NCBI RefSeq assembly: GCF_031882575.1
Contig: NZ_CP134772.1
Coordinates: 576,001 to 640,000, forward strand
DNA length: 64,000 nt
Source: Pseudomonas sp. VD-NE ins
GTDB lineage: Bacteria; Pseudomonadota; Gammaproteobacteria; Pseudomonadales; Pseudomonadaceae
Direction of reading: 5' to 3'
Shown here: in pieces, positions 1 through 9,800 of the stretch
Layout of the letters: every line of letters starts with the position of its first letter
Position numbering within the stretch: position 1 is the stretch's first letter
The notes under the pieces: model-generated
What the model saw: only the letters and a program-made list of their open reading frames with translations
Told to the model about the DNA's origin: nothing
The model's database searches: none
Program-made: the position numbers and the translations under genes

Positions 1-830
1 TGGACAGCATCGAACTCATTCATTACAACACTGGCAAGACGTTGCGCGACGGCTGGGCTGCGAGCACCGAACAAGGGCGGTTTACCGTTGAGGCGCAAAC
101 TCCATTCACCGTCAGAGAAGTTGAAGAAGATGATGTAGGCAATGACAGCGTCCATCCTCAGGTTCGCACGTTCTGGGTATCCTCCAAGGGCGCTGGTACG
201 ACCCAGATCGGTGCGCGCTTGTCTCTGAACGGGGTGAGGATTGTCAGTAACGGGACCACGCTTTCCAGTGTTCATGACAGCAGCGTAACGCTCGAAGCGC
301 AACCACCTGAGACCTATTCGATTGGACTGTTCGACTGGTTTCAGACGCGGCGCGGCAATGAGGAGCGTCGCAATCGTATCTGGAACTATTATCTGGGCCT
401 GTTTCCGCAGGGACGGCAGATCAGACTGGTCGACTGGATTGTAGATGGAGTAAAACCCGGCGAGGATCACCTCTTTGCGGGAGGTAACAAACTTGATGAA
501 CCACAAACGAACTATATGGAGGCTACGCTTGTTCGCCGCGAACGATCTGAGGTCACGACGTACTTGCCGTTTTCCGCAAGTAAGGATCGGTACAGTTGTA
601 CTGATGACGCCATAACAAGGGACGAGAAGCGTTATAGCGTCATCGTCAATGACCGCGACGGTTATCTGACCGTCGTTCAAGCCCTGTCCGAATACTCGAA
701 AGATGCGGAGAAATACAAAGTCGGCAATGTGCTTCACTTCAGTGCCATTGATCAATACGGCACAGAGCATAAACTGGCGATTCGCACGAATTTTTATGAG
801 CGTAATTTATATCTGGAGCGAGGCAACTGA
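1..830 (+). CDS. Beta-rich hypothetical protein, paralog 1 (5' end outside window)
   Basis: The reading frame is open from the first base, so the true start lies upstream; an in-frame ATG at 42 is internal. About 275 residues are visible. The protein is a close paralog of the product at 1777-2808: the first 50 or so residues and the stretch encoded by about 159-300 are nearly identical even at DNA level, whereas the segment from about 310 to 700 has diverged. The conserved FWVSS segment and the VNDRDG and SAIDQYG motifs recur in both. There are no membrane segments and many alternating hydrophobic residues, suggesting beta structure. I recognise no family and no function. It lies in the same region as a large RHS toxin (6809-11548), so an accessory or toxin-related role is possible but unproven. 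Confidence 0.8.
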   Translation, partial: DSIELIHYNTGKTLRDGWAASTEQGRFTVEAQTPFTVREVEEDDVGNDSVHPQVRTFWVSSKGAGTTQIGARLSLNGVRIVSNGTTLSSVHDSSVTLEAQPPETYSIGLFDWFQTRRGNEERRNRIWNYYLGLFPQGRQIRLVDWIVDGVKPGEDHLFAGGNKLDEPQTNYMEATLVRRERSEVTTYLPFSASKDRYSCTDDAITRDEKRYSVIVNDRDGYLTVVQALSEYSKDAEKYKVGNVLHFSAIDQYGTEHKLAIRTNFYERNLYLERGN

Positions 831-995
831 CCATCCACTGATGGCTCTCACCGGCCACCGTTCGCTTCTCCAGCAATGTTGCATCCGTTCCATCATCAAT
901 GACGGCGATTTTAAATTGGAGTTCGGTTAGCGTCATCTCTGTTGGTGCCGGCGTGTAGTGGCTAAACTGCGCGCCTCACTGCCAGGATTGCCACC

Positions 996-1607
996 ATGTT
1001 GCTGATGCTCTATCTGATCGCCATCACCGCCGAAGCAATGACTGGCGCCCTTTCTGCCGGTCGGCGCGGCATGGACTGGTTTGGCGTCGTGCTGATCGCC
1101 TGTGTAACAGCTTTGGGCGGTGGTTCGGTACGCGATGTGCTGCTCGGGCATTACCCGCTGACCTGGGTCAAACATCCGGAATACCTGGTGCTGACCTCGG
1201 TTGCGGCAATGTTCACGGTGTTCACCGCGCGCTGGATGCGCCACCTGCGCTCACTGTTTTTGGTGCTCGATGCCGTGGGATTGGTGGCGTTTACCCTGAT
1301 CGGTTGCATGACCGCGCTGGAAATGGGCCACGGCATGCTGGTGGCTTCGGTCAGCGGTGTGATTACCGGGGTTTTCGGTGGCATCCTGCGCGATATCTTC
1401 TGTAACGACATTCCGCTGATCTTCCGCCGTGAACTTTACGCCAGCGTGTCTTTTGCCGCCGCGTGGTGCTACATGTTATGCCTGTATCTGAACGTGCCGG
1501 GCGAACAGGCCGTTCTGATTACTCTGTTTGGCGGGTTTTTGTTACGTCTGCTGGCCATTCGTTTTCATTGGGAAATGCCAAAGTTCGTTTATAACGACGA
1601 ACATTGA
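996..1607 (+). CDS. Trimeric intracellular cation channel (TRIC/UPF0126) family membrane protein
   Basis: A 203-residue integral membrane protein of the bacterial TRIC (UPF0126, YicG-like) family, which forms potassium-permeable trimers in the inner membrane. The family's duplicated signature is visible: GGGSVRDVLLG near residue 42 and GVFGGILRDIF near residue 127, each a glycine-rich turn followed by Arg-Asp. About seven hydrophobic helices span the chain and the length is typical. The start at 996 follows a CAGGA ribosome-binding site nine bases upstream. The gene sits between two paralogous hypothetical genes with no obvious functional link, which suggests that the duplication event or an insertion bracketed it. 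Confidence 0.88.
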   Translation: MLLMLYLIAITAEAMTGALSAGRRGMDWFGVVLIACVTALGGGSVRDVLLGHYPLTWVKHPEYLVLTSVAAMFTVFTARWMRHLRSLFLVLDAVGLVAFTLIGCMTALEMGHGMLVASVSGVITGVFGGILRDIFCNDIPLIFRRELYASVSFAAAWCYMLCLYLNVPGEQAVLITLFGGFLLRLLAIRFHWEMPKFVYNDEH

Positions 1608-1776
1608 TGTTTGTTGCAGTCGGAGGGTTTGCTGGATAAAACTTGTGAGTCGCTGGCGGCTTGCAAATGTATGTTTCTTACATTTTTCACTTTGTCGATT
1701 TTTTGGAAGTCATGTATCTCTGTTGTTGGCAAATTCAAATTGTCATCTTCAAATATATCTCTCAAAGGAATGCAGC

Positions 1777-2808
1777 ATGAGTGAAAGTATGGAAGCTACC
1801 CAGGGTCAGCAAACCAATTCGTCCCTTTTCGAAACTATTGCCAGCTTCAAGGTCAAGTTCGATGCCGGCGATAGTACTCGCAACAAAACGCTTTTTGGTA
1901 ACGGCCGGATGCAGGTGAAAGTGCAAGTTCTGGTGTCCGGGGTTGACGCTAACGGCAACGCGATGCACGTACCCGCGGATGTAATGGACAGCATCGAACT
2001 TATTCATTACAACACTGGCAAGACGTTGCGCGACGGCTGGGCCGCGAGCACGGAACAAGGACGGTTTACCCTGGAGGCGCCAACTTCAATCACCGTTGGA
2101 GATGTTGACGACACCGTAGACAGTGACAGTGTCGACCCTCAGGTTCGCACGTTCTGGGTATCCTCCGAGGGCGCTGGTACGACCCAGGTCGGTGCGCGCT
2201 TGTCTCTGAACGGCGTGAGGATTGTCAGTAACGGAACCACGCTTTCCAGCATCCATGACAGTAGCGTCACTATTGAAGCACAGACACCGACGGCCTATGG
2301 TATTGAACAATTTCGCTGGAATCACGTCCGGCGCGGCAATGAAAAGCCCGGTAATCGTATCTGGAACTCTTATCTGGGGCTGTACCCGCAGGGTCAGCAA
2401 ATCAAACTGGTCGACTGGATAGTGGAGGGGGTACCGGCAGGCGCTAGCTGTGATTTTGCGGGCGGTAACAAACTTCACAAAACAAGAACAAATTATATGA
2501 CGACGATCCTTGTTCGCCCCGAACAAAGTCTGGAAATAGTGTATTTGCCCTATGACGGCGATTCTATCGGATACTTGTTTCCAGACGCCTTGGGAAGAAA
2601 AATCCAGAGTTATACTGTAATGGTCAATGACCGCGACGGTGAGCTGACCGTTGTGCAAGCAACGTCCGAATACTCGAAACAACAGCGTGAAGAAAAATAC
2701 GGCGGGCTGCTTCACTTGAGCGCCATTGATCAGTACGGCACGGCGCATAAACTGGCCATTCGCACGAGATTCGAAAACAGCACTATGTCTCTGGAACGAG
2801 GTGATTAA
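1777..2808 (+). CDS. Beta-rich hypothetical protein, paralog 2
   Basis: A 343-residue protein starting at ATG 1777, chosen because AAAGGA lies eight bases upstream and because the frame upstream (open to 1528) is low-complexity and overlaps the TRIC gene. The N terminus is polar (MSESMEATQG), followed by a segment with the motif LFGNGRMQVKV, which is matched by LYANGRMQVRV in paralog 3 (5745-6731). Further conserved blocks are FWVSS, SLNGVRIVSNG, DSSVT and, near the C terminus, VNDRDG and SAIDQYG. No signal peptide or membrane helix is obvious. The repeated hydrophobic-polar pattern suggests Ig-like or other beta folds. Function unknown; I do not recognise a named domain. Confidence 0.8.
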   Translation: MSESMEATQGQQTNSSLFETIASFKVKFDAGDSTRNKTLFGNGRMQVKVQVLVSGVDANGNAMHVPADVMDSIELIHYNTGKTLRDGWAASTEQGRFTLEAPTSITVGDVDDTVDSDSVDPQVRTFWVSSEGAGTTQVGARLSLNGVRIVSNGTTLSSIHDSSVTIEAQTPTAYGIEQFRWNHVRRGNEKPGNRIWNSYLGLYPQGQQIKLVDWIVEGVPAGASCDFAGGNKLHKTRTNYMTTILVRPEQSLEIVYLPYDGDSIGYLFPDALGRKIQSYTVMVNDRDGELTVVQATSEYSKQQREEKYGGLLHLSAIDQYGTAHKLAIRTRFENSTMSLERGD

Positions 2809-2970
2809 ACCTTCATTGATGCATTTTTTTTAGGTGTAGTAGATATATATGTTTTTGTAACTTTTACTGCAGGTAAGCTGTGATGTTCAGTTACCCGATA
2901 TTCGCATAAAAAATATTTTTATATATGTCTTGCGTTGGCCTTCAGTTATGCGGGGCCAACGTCACCACAC

Positions 2971-2982
2971 CTCAAGGATGAG
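2971..2982 (+). promoter_or_regulatory. Ribosome-binding site matching RsmA/RsmE consensus
   Basis: TCAAGGATGA at 2972-2981 fully matches the RsmA/RsmE binding consensus 5'-A/U-CANGGANG-U/A and is also the Shine-Dalgarno site of the gene starting at 2988. CTC and GAG can close a short 3-bp stem around AAGGAT. The same sequence precedes genes of the remote array at 48219-55696. RsmA control is inferred from sequence only. Confidence 0.5.
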
Positions 2983-2987
2983 CACCC

Positions 2988-4442
2988 ATGATTGGCAAAC
3001 CGCCAAAGGTCAAACCTGTTCCTGCCCCAACTCAAAACCCCGATACCAGTGTCAAGAGTAATCATCTGCCACCGTCCGCCTCTTCAGCAATGCCGCCTCT
3101 GCCCATCCCGCGTCGTCTGGATCCCTTGCACCCTTCCTTCGGGCCTGACTCGGTCGCAGTGACCCGAGCGATCAGTGTGAGCGTGACCCCGAGATCTTCC
3201 GCGATCAATGTCGCGATGCATGCCACAAAATCCTCACTGGCAGATTACTGGATACTCACACCCAAAAGCCTCGGCGAGGCCGATGCGCAGGGCATCCGGC
3301 TTGTGAAGCAGCGTCAGTATGTCGCCTTGGCCGATGACCATATCGTGCAAGTGGTGCTGGACGCTGAGAATGGTCTGTTTCGCGCCACGCTGGCCAGTGA
3401 ACTCGACCCTTCCGGCCCGCTACTGAAACCGGACAGCGAGGGCCCGTTCTGGAAACCGCTGGACAGCGATGGCCTCACTTTCACTGATTCAATATCAATA
3501 CAAACCGCACAACTTTTTCGCCGGATGGGCCGTTCTGTGGCGCAGTTTTCCGACGCCACGGTTGCACGCCTGCTGGCAGTGAGCGGGGTCAATGAATCAG
3601 TGCTGCGCGATGTGCTCGTAAATGATCGTCATGCGCCTTTTTTACTGGAGGACACCATCAGGCGATTCGAACTTGACCAGAAGATGCAGGCGCAAGGACG
3701 CGGGGCCGCACCAGAGCGGTTTACGCTGTTCAAGAATCTGGAAGATGCATTTGAATCCGATTGCGATGAAAACACTTTGCGGATACGCCGGGTATTTCCA
3801 GATCTACCGAAAACGGCTGCGCTGGCAATATGGCGCACTACCAGCGCTGCAGAGCGTTTACATATGCACAACCAGCCAGGCATGCCTCAGCGAGTGGCGA
3901 AAGAGGCACTGGTGGCGCTGCGAGACATTCGCCTGACAAGGGCCGCAGAAGGCATTTATTTAGAGGCGATATCCAACCCTGACAGTGATCAGTTAGTGCT
4001 GCATATGCTCGGAAATCTCGCGAACTGGCCACGGCAGACTCGTATCGAGATTCGCCAAGGGACGATGGACGGGGATGTCCTGAGCGCGATCGGCGATGCC
4101 CGATCGCCGTTTCGTCACATACTGATTCGTCAGGATGATGGCTATGCCATCCAGAACCGCGACGCCCAATTCCCTCAAGGATCGAAGGATCTTTATTCAA
4201 CAATCTGGTTTCTGTTGTTGCCCAAACATCGACAGTTGCTGGGTGTGACAGAAGGTGGTGGTGCGGCACTGCAACAGTTGATCCGTGCACAGCCGTTGCC
4301 GCCACGTGAAACCGTGAGCGAGTTGCTGGGGATGGCGCCGCTTGCGATTACCGTCGATCCTGCCGCTGCACAATACCGGCACACGGGGCAGTTGCGAGGA
4401 GGGGGCGACATCGACCAGGTCCGTTGCCGACCGAGTGCGTGA
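2988..4442 (+). CDS. DUF6543-like/LRR effector, N-terminal part of a frameshifted gene
   Basis: A 484-residue reading frame beginning at ATG 2988 after AAGGA (2974-2978). Residues 1-85 are proline- and serine-rich and probably disordered. Residues about 85-160 match the N-terminal domain shared by the five proteins at 38632-55696 (LADYW, then RQYVAL, then GLFRATLASE and PSGPLL). Residues 220-470 resemble the mid-region of large Pseudomonas DUF6543/dermonecrotic-toxin-type proteins (RVFPDLP, LTRAAEGIYL, NPDSDQLVLHML, RIEIRQG). The frame ends at TGA 4440, but homology continues in the +1 frame (next entry). Removing one G from the run at 4401-4405 would give a continuous product of about 804 residues. 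The gene is therefore either a pseudogene, a phase-variable gene or carries a sequencing error. Confidence 0.7.
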   Translation: MIGKPPKVKPVPAPTQNPDTSVKSNHLPPSASSAMPPLPIPRRLDPLHPSFGPDSVAVTRAISVSVTPRSSAINVAMHATKSSLADYWILTPKSLGEADAQGIRLVKQRQYVALADDHIVQVVLDAENGLFRATLASELDPSGPLLKPDSEGPFWKPLDSDGLTFTDSISIQTAQLFRRMGRSVAQFSDATVARLLAVSGVNESVLRDVLVNDRHAPFLLEDTIRRFELDQKMQAQGRGAAPERFTLFKNLEDAFESDCDENTLRIRRVFPDLPKTAALAIWRTTSAAERLHMHNQPGMPQRVAKEALVALRDIRLTRAAEGIYLEAISNPDSDQLVLHMLGNLANWPRQTRIEIRQGTMDGDVLSAIGDARSPFRHILIRQDDGYAIQNRDAQFPQGSKDLYSTIWFLLLPKHRQLLGVTEGGGAALQQLIRAQPLPPRETVSELLGMAPLAITVDPAAAQYRHTGQLRGGGDIDQVRCRPSA

Positions 4443-5403
4443 TCTTTATCCGCATCTTCCAGATGAGGATGTGAAAACGTTTATCTCCGAGCGCTTGAAG
4501 AGTGATCCATCCGGCGTAATGCTGCGCCTGGAAAAAGAGTTTGCGACATTGCGTGATGAATTGGCGATATGGAATGCCGATGGGGCGTCACCTCATGCGC
4601 GGATGTCGGAACCGGAGGGCGCACCGACACTTGCCGAACGAAGCCAGGCTCGCGAGCAGTTCAGCGCAAAGCTGCAAGATATCTGGCAGCGCAAGTCGGT
4701 TTCAGAGTGGGGCTTCGGTGACTATCACTTTTCTCACACTGTTGATTCTCCTGATGAATTACCAAGATTGTCTGCCAGATTTGAATATGTAACAGAGTTA
4801 ATACTGGACGTAGGAAGGCCGGGCGCACGGATAGGCGCATTCCTTGACAGTTTTCCCAGTGTTAAGCATCTGATGGTCACCGGCATAAAAATGGAGGCCT
4901 TCCCGTCAGGGATCTTTCAGATGCGTGAATTACGTCAACTCACGTTGGATGGTTGCTCACTCAGGCTTTCCGAGGAGATGGCTGAAGGGCTTTCCAGAAT
5001 TGAAACGCTTACATTACTGAACTTGGCAAAAAACCCTCTGACAGTTTCTCCATATGTAGGCTATATGCCGAACTTGGTGGAGTTGATGCTGTATGACGCC
5101 AATCTTTCCAGAATGCCTTCAGGTATAGATACGTTAAAAAAGCTCCAGGTGTTGGCGTTGCAGAATAATAGTATTTCGAATGTAGGGGATGAGCTGTTCG
5201 ATATTCCGGATACACAGGACTTGTTTGTTGGCTTGGCGAATAACCCGCTGAGTGATGCGTCAAGGAAACGGATCAGTCAGTATCTTGAAAGCTCCAGTAT
5301 GGATCGAAAGATTGAAATCCAGACGGAGGATGTGGTTTCGGAGTTTGACTCCGACAGTGAATCTTCAGAGAGCGGGTTCTCGACAGGTTCAGACAGTGAC
5401 TGA
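4342..5403 (+). CDS. LRR-containing C-terminal part of the frameshifted effector gene
   Basis: This frame is open from 4342, but meaningful homology starts only at about 4405, just after a GGGGG run; the ATG at 4342 is probably not a native start. From there it reads VADRVRDLYP, the RxLYP-type module start seen in the LRR proteins at 38632-48108. A helical linker follows, then about six leucine-rich repeats (for example LRQLTLDGC, LTLLNLAKNPL, LVELMLYDANL, LQVLALQNNSI). It ends in a Ser/Asp/Glu-rich acidic tail (last 35 residues). Unlike the two large paralogs it has no NEL ubiquitin-ligase domain. It probably belongs to one gene with 2988-4442. Confidence 0.65.
   Translation: MRLPSILPLHNTGTRGSCEEGATSTRSVADRVRDLYPHLPDEDVKTFISERLKSDPSGVMLRLEKEFATLRDELAIWNADGASPHARMSEPEGAPTLAERSQAREQFSAKLQDIWQRKSVSEWGFGDYHFSHTVDSPDELPRLSARFEYVTELILDVGRPGARIGAFLDSFPSVKHLMVTGIKMEAFPSGIFQMRELRQLTLDGCSLRLSEEMAEGLSRIETLTLLNLAKNPLTVSPYVGYMPNLVELMLYDANLSRMPSGIDTLKKLQVLALQNNSISNVGDELFDIPDTQDLFVGLANNPLSDASRKRISQYLESSSMDRKIEIQTEDVVSEFDSDSESSESGFSTGSDSD
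4401..4405 (+). other. G5 run at the frameshift point
   Basis: The two halves of the effector gene meet at this five-G run. With four Gs the upstream frame would read on through RGGATSTRSVADRV into the LRR half without a stop. A homopolymer indel, biological or technical, is the simplest explanation. Confidence 0.6.
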
Positions 5404-5471
5404 ATGTTGGAGGAAGTAACGGCTCCTTTGTTTTTCTAACACAACCGGACAAGAATAAACCTCCTCAACCA

Positions 5472-5511
5472 CTCCCCTTCTGATTCTGTGCAGTTGAAAT
5501 CAGGAGGGGAG
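5472..5511. repeat. Stem-loop with 14-bp arms
   Basis: The arms at 5472-5485 and 5498-5511 (CTCCCCTTCTGATT and AATCAGGAGGGGAG) pair along their full length with one G-T wobble around a 12-base loop. No T-tract follows, so a classical terminator is doubtful. Confidence 0.55.
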
Positions 5512-5648
5512 ATGCATTATTGAGTGCTGGAATCAAAGGGGGCGGAAGGGCGTTGTTGAATTGCGTATCATGAAGTCTGCGATTGTTGAACATATTAGTA
5601 TTTGTGTGGGTTATTGAAGGGGGTGTTGAAATATTGCTCCTTCACAAT

Positions 5649-5677
5649 TTGTCGAATGTTGCTGGTGTTAATATTTA
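5649..5677 (+). promoter_or_regulatory. Candidate sigma-70 promoter for the 5745 gene and RHS gene
   Basis: TTGTCG (5649-5654), a 17-base spacer and TATTTA (5672-5677) resemble a sigma-70 promoter about 65 bases before the ATG at 5745. Both hexamers are imperfect, so this is tentative. Confidence 0.3.
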
Positions 5678-5744
5678 AATAGAGCCTCAATACTTTGTTG
5701 AGCCCTTAAAGGGCGAAGTCTATTAATCAGCAAGGTGTTGTTAA

Positions 5745-6731
5745 ATGTTTGATGATCAAGTTGGTGTTTCCCGTATCGAGGTAAAGCTCGACTCCACAAA
5801 GTCAGGTCAGCATAAAGTGCTATATGCCAACGGTCGCATGCAGGTGCGGGTTTTGGTGCTTCTGCACGGGATTGATAACAATGGCGACGGCGCATCGCTG
5901 TATGGACATCCCGCATTGCAGTCATTGCGGTTGATTGCCTATAACGGTGCTCGGCCTCTGGAAGGGGGGTGGAGCGTCTCGCAGCAGGAAAACCGTTATG
6001 CTCACGAAATGTCGGGGGGGGCAACGCGGCTGGCGGAAGTCCCACGTACTACGGACAACCGGATAAGCGACGTCTCTGATCCGGTACAGATTTTTCAGTT
6101 CTGGGTTTCTGCTTCCACACCGGGAATCATGGAAGTGGCTGCCGAGATTTGCATGGACGGCGTGGTATTGCGAAGTAACGGAATTGGTTTCGACAGCAGT
6201 GTTACGCTGGAGGCGATCCCCCCGAAAGAATACTCGCTAAGCAACTTTTCGTTGAACAAATATGATGAGGAACTGAAGAGGGGGCGATATGACACGATTC
6301 AGCACTATCATATTGGTCTGCGCGCGGAAGGCAGGCAGATTCACCTCCTTGACTGGTACAGCACTGACGTAAAACTTGATCCTTATGATTCCGAGGACGC
6401 GGTGCTGGTCTATGTCTCCGGTAATATTCCCGGTATACAAGGTAGTCGCAAGGTTTTTTATGGGTATATGGCACCGATATATGGCCTGCGAGCAACATTT
6501 CGCGGCCCCTTCAGCTACGTCCCTGTACCTATCAATAAAGTGCCTGGACAGTTGACGCTTATTCAGTATGTTTCCACTGAATCACAAGCAGCGGGGGAAA
6601 ATAAAAGCGCATTCGAGTTTGCCGTGATTGATGAATTCGGTTCGGAGCACAGGCTTTGTATCGATGGTGATAAAGAGCGGCTTACTTTTATTCTGGATGA
6701 ATCCAGGCGGTCAATGAAACAGCTAGTCTGA
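5745..6731 (+). CDS. Beta-rich hypothetical protein, paralog 3
   Basis: A 328-residue protein and a more distant member of the family at 1-830 and 1777-2808. It starts at ATG 5745 with AAGGTG ten bases upstream. Shared landmarks in order are LYANGRMQVRV (near residue 27), LIAYNGARPL, FQFWVS (near residue 109), DSSVTLEA, LIQYVS and FAVIDEFGSEHRL near the C terminus. It has no obvious signal peptide or transmembrane helix. It lies 77 bases before the RHS toxin gene on the same strand with only a short gap, so the two are probably co-transcribed. That makes a partner role for the toxin (chaperone, adaptor or secreted companion) a reasonable guess, not a demonstrated one. Confidence 0.8.
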   Translation: MFDDQVGVSRIEVKLDSTKSGQHKVLYANGRMQVRVLVLLHGIDNNGDGASLYGHPALQSLRLIAYNGARPLEGGWSVSQQENRYAHEMSGGATRLAEVPRTTDNRISDVSDPVQIFQFWVSASTPGIMEVAAEICMDGVVLRSNGIGFDSSVTLEAIPPKEYSLSNFSLNKYDEELKRGRYDTIQHYHIGLRAEGRQIHLLDWYSTDVKLDPYDSEDAVLVYVSGNIPGIQGSRKVFYGYMAPIYGLRATFRGPFSYVPVPINKVPGQLTLIQYVSTESQAAGENKSAFEFAVIDEFGSEHRLCIDGDKERLTFILDESRRSMKQLV

Positions 6732-6808
6732 TTTCGTTTTGTGGTCAGCGTTTTTTCGCTGGCCAGTTCGACCTGCCTTATCTGCATCTGGAGTAAAGGA
6801 GATTTTCT

Positions 6809-9800
6809 ATGGGAAGTAATTCGTCTTCCGCTGTTCAATCAAACGCTTTTAACTTCGGTGAGTTTGTTTCCGGAGGCGTTGATCCCCGCACGGGCATATA
6901 CACGTGCGCCTTTTCGTTGGGCAAGTTGCATTCGTCCGATCTTAACGGCCCTGAGTTTGCGCTCTCACTGGGTTTCAATCCGCTCAATCAGACAGATGTC
7001 GGTTTCGGCGTTGGCTGGTCTCTGACCATGACCAACTACGATTTGCGCAGCAAAGTCATGACACTGTCCAGCGGCGAGCGCTACAAGGCTGTAGAAACGT
7101 CTACCGGTCTGAAGTTCAAGGAAATGAAGCTGGAAACGGCAAAGGTGTTGGTCACCGGAGCAGGGCGCTACGAAGTTCGATACAAGGATGGTCGCCGTGA
7201 ACTGCTCAAGGTTTTGCCTGGCACTCAGGTTGCCGTAGCGGAAAAAATAATCGCGGCGAACGGTGTGAGCATTGCGTTGAAGCACGAGTTGTTCAACCAG
7301 TTTCCCAGGTTGGCCGAAGTCCGTGACGCCAAACGATGCCTGCTGAAAATCACCCGTAAGGCAGGTCAGCTGACATTGACCCGGCATCCCGATACCACGT
7401 CCAGTTCCAACTACAAGTTGATCTTGAAAAACGCTCGGGTAACAGCGATCGAGCTTCCGCTAGGTAAAAGTTGGGAGCTGGAATATGAAGTCATCGATGA
7501 GGCCAGCTATTTGCACCGCGTCGTCAACCCATTGCGCGGCGTAGAAATCATTCGCTACAAGCGCCAGGGTCATAGCTTCGTAAATGGCGTGGAACAGACA
7601 CTGCCGTTTGTTATCGCTCACGATACCTACCCCGGGCGCGGCCAACCCAAACTCTGCAAGACGTACACGTATTCCGATCATAACTTCCTTGGGCAGGGCC
7701 TTCTCCCGGCCAAGGATAGTGACCTGGATCCGCTCTATCTGGCGCCCGGTCACTATGTTTACACCTCGGACGAGCAGTTGTTACTGAGCGGCAAAGTACA
7801 TACACGCATTAGACGCACCTACAACAAATTCCATCTGTTGGTGGCTGAGGTTACAAACTGTGGCGACGCCCAGATCGCCACCGCCACCGAGTATCATTGC
7901 TCCGTCACGAAGCCTTTCAATGAGCAGGTGGCTCAGTTCCGCATGCCGAAAGTCCATACAGTGACTCACCTTGATCGGCGTACCCAACAGCAGCGTGTGG
8001 AAACCACCGTCACCGAGTTTGATTCCGAAGGCAACTTGCTCAAGCACATCGAGCCGAGCGGGGTGACGACTTCGACCGAATTTTATCCGGCAAGTGGTGG
8101 AGATAATTGCCCAGAGGACCCGCTGGGTTTTTCCAGATTCCCGAAAAAGAGGACGGTCACCGCTGCTGCATCGGGTGGTGCTTCGACTGTCACCTACTAC
8201 GACTATGTCTTGCATCCCGCACTGGAAGGTGCGGAATTGGCCTCCGTGTTACCGGTCGGGGAGCGTTTTTTTGAAGTTGTGGAAAATGTTGAGGTTTTGC
8301 GTTCGAAAACCGAGCGCAGTTATCTGAACTCGCCCAAGGATCCACTCAAGCACGGGGCCACCAAAGAGCAAAGTGTCATCTTGAATGACAAAAAAACCTC
8401 TACCGAATTTTCCTATGATCTTGAGGGCGACAGGTTACGGGTCAAGTCCAGTACGCGCGGGTTTGACGATGCGCTGCAGACCAGTGAGAAAGTGCTCTCG
8501 ACGCTGACCGGATTACAGGTGTCGGAAGTCGGTGTCGAAGGCGAGCACATCGAACATGAATTCGACGCAATCGGTCGGGCAGTGCGCAGAACGGTTGCTT
8601 CCGGGACCCCTTATGCGGCTGCCACCCAGTGGACCTATCAGGCTGCCAGCAAAGAGCAGCCGGCCACAATGGTGACCACGGATCCCGTCGGCGGTGAGCA
8701 AAGAGTGAACTATGACGGCCTTGGGCGAGTGATCACCGTTCAGGAAAAGGACTGCGACCATCCCGACAAGGACGGGCTCATCCCGACTCGCACGCTTTAT
8801 TCTGCCCTGCATGATTCGGTCGGTCACAAGGTGGAAGTGAAGCTGACCGATTGGCGGGATGGCAAGCCCTATCCGGTCAGTACCCGTTACGAATTCGATT
8901 CCTGGGGCCAGGTCAGCAAGACGCTGCATGCCGATGGGCGTATCGAACACAGCGAGACGGACCCGGTCCTTCGCCAGCAAACCCATTGGCTCCAGGGGAT
9001 GGGCAAGACACTCACCCTCGTCAATGACTTCGGTAAACCGCTGAGTGTCGAAAGCTTCAATCTGAAGGGCAAGAGTCTGGGCAAAACCGTTTACACCTAT
9101 GACGGGTTCGGGCGCACAACCAGCGAGATAGATCCTGTCGGCAATATCACTCGATATGAGTACGACGTTTTTGACCGGATAATCCGCAGTGTCCTGCCTG
9201 ATGCCAGTGCGGTAGTGACCGACTACGCCGAGCATAGCGATGAAGGGCTACCGATTGGCATAAAGGTCGGTGACAAAGTGTTGGGGCAGCAAGCGTATGA
9301 CGGTTTGAGTCGTTTGACACAAAGTATCGTAGGCGGACGAAAGTCCGAGACGGGTTATGAAGCGGGCTTCACTCAGCCACAGTGGTACAAAAGCGCCGAC
9401 GGCAAAAAAACCGAATTCACCTATTTGCGAGCTCTGGGCGGTTTGCTGACGGAGCGCAAGGCAGGGGAACTGGTCACCACCCTGACTTATGATCACGTCA
9501 GTGGCAATCCTTTGAGCTGTACCGAAAACGGCAGGGAACGCAGCTTTACCTATTACCCTTCCGGACGCCTCAAATCCGAAACGACGACCTTCGGCGCTAT
9601 CACCAAAGCAACGTCCAGTACCTGGTCCCTGCAGGGGCGACCAGTCACTCATATCGATGTGCTCGGAGCCGAAAGCACATCCGCGTACGATGAGCACGGC
9701 CGCCTGTTGACCACCACCCAGGGCTCGTTGAAAACTGAATTCCACTACGACATCCAGACCGGGATGCTGGGCTGGACGAAGACCGAAGACACGTCGATCA

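Larger units (their letters stand above)
5404..5744. other. Intergenic region, 341 bp, AT-rich
   Basis: No gene seen. Just after the LRR stop codon a weak GGAG/CTCC hairpin is followed by TTTGTTTTT and may terminate transcription. A strong stem-loop lies at 5472-5511 and a promoter-like sequence at 5649-5677. Base composition is clearly more AT-rich than in the core genes. Confidence 0.5.

Noticed and set aside
703..930. 75-codon frame at the end of the first paralog
   Set aside because: Overlaps the paralog in another frame; no ribosome-binding site and no sign of an immunity or other small protein.
1528..1776. N-terminal extension of the second beta-rich paralog
   Set aside because: It overlaps the TRIC gene, has no ribosome-binding site, and the start at 1777 has a good one.
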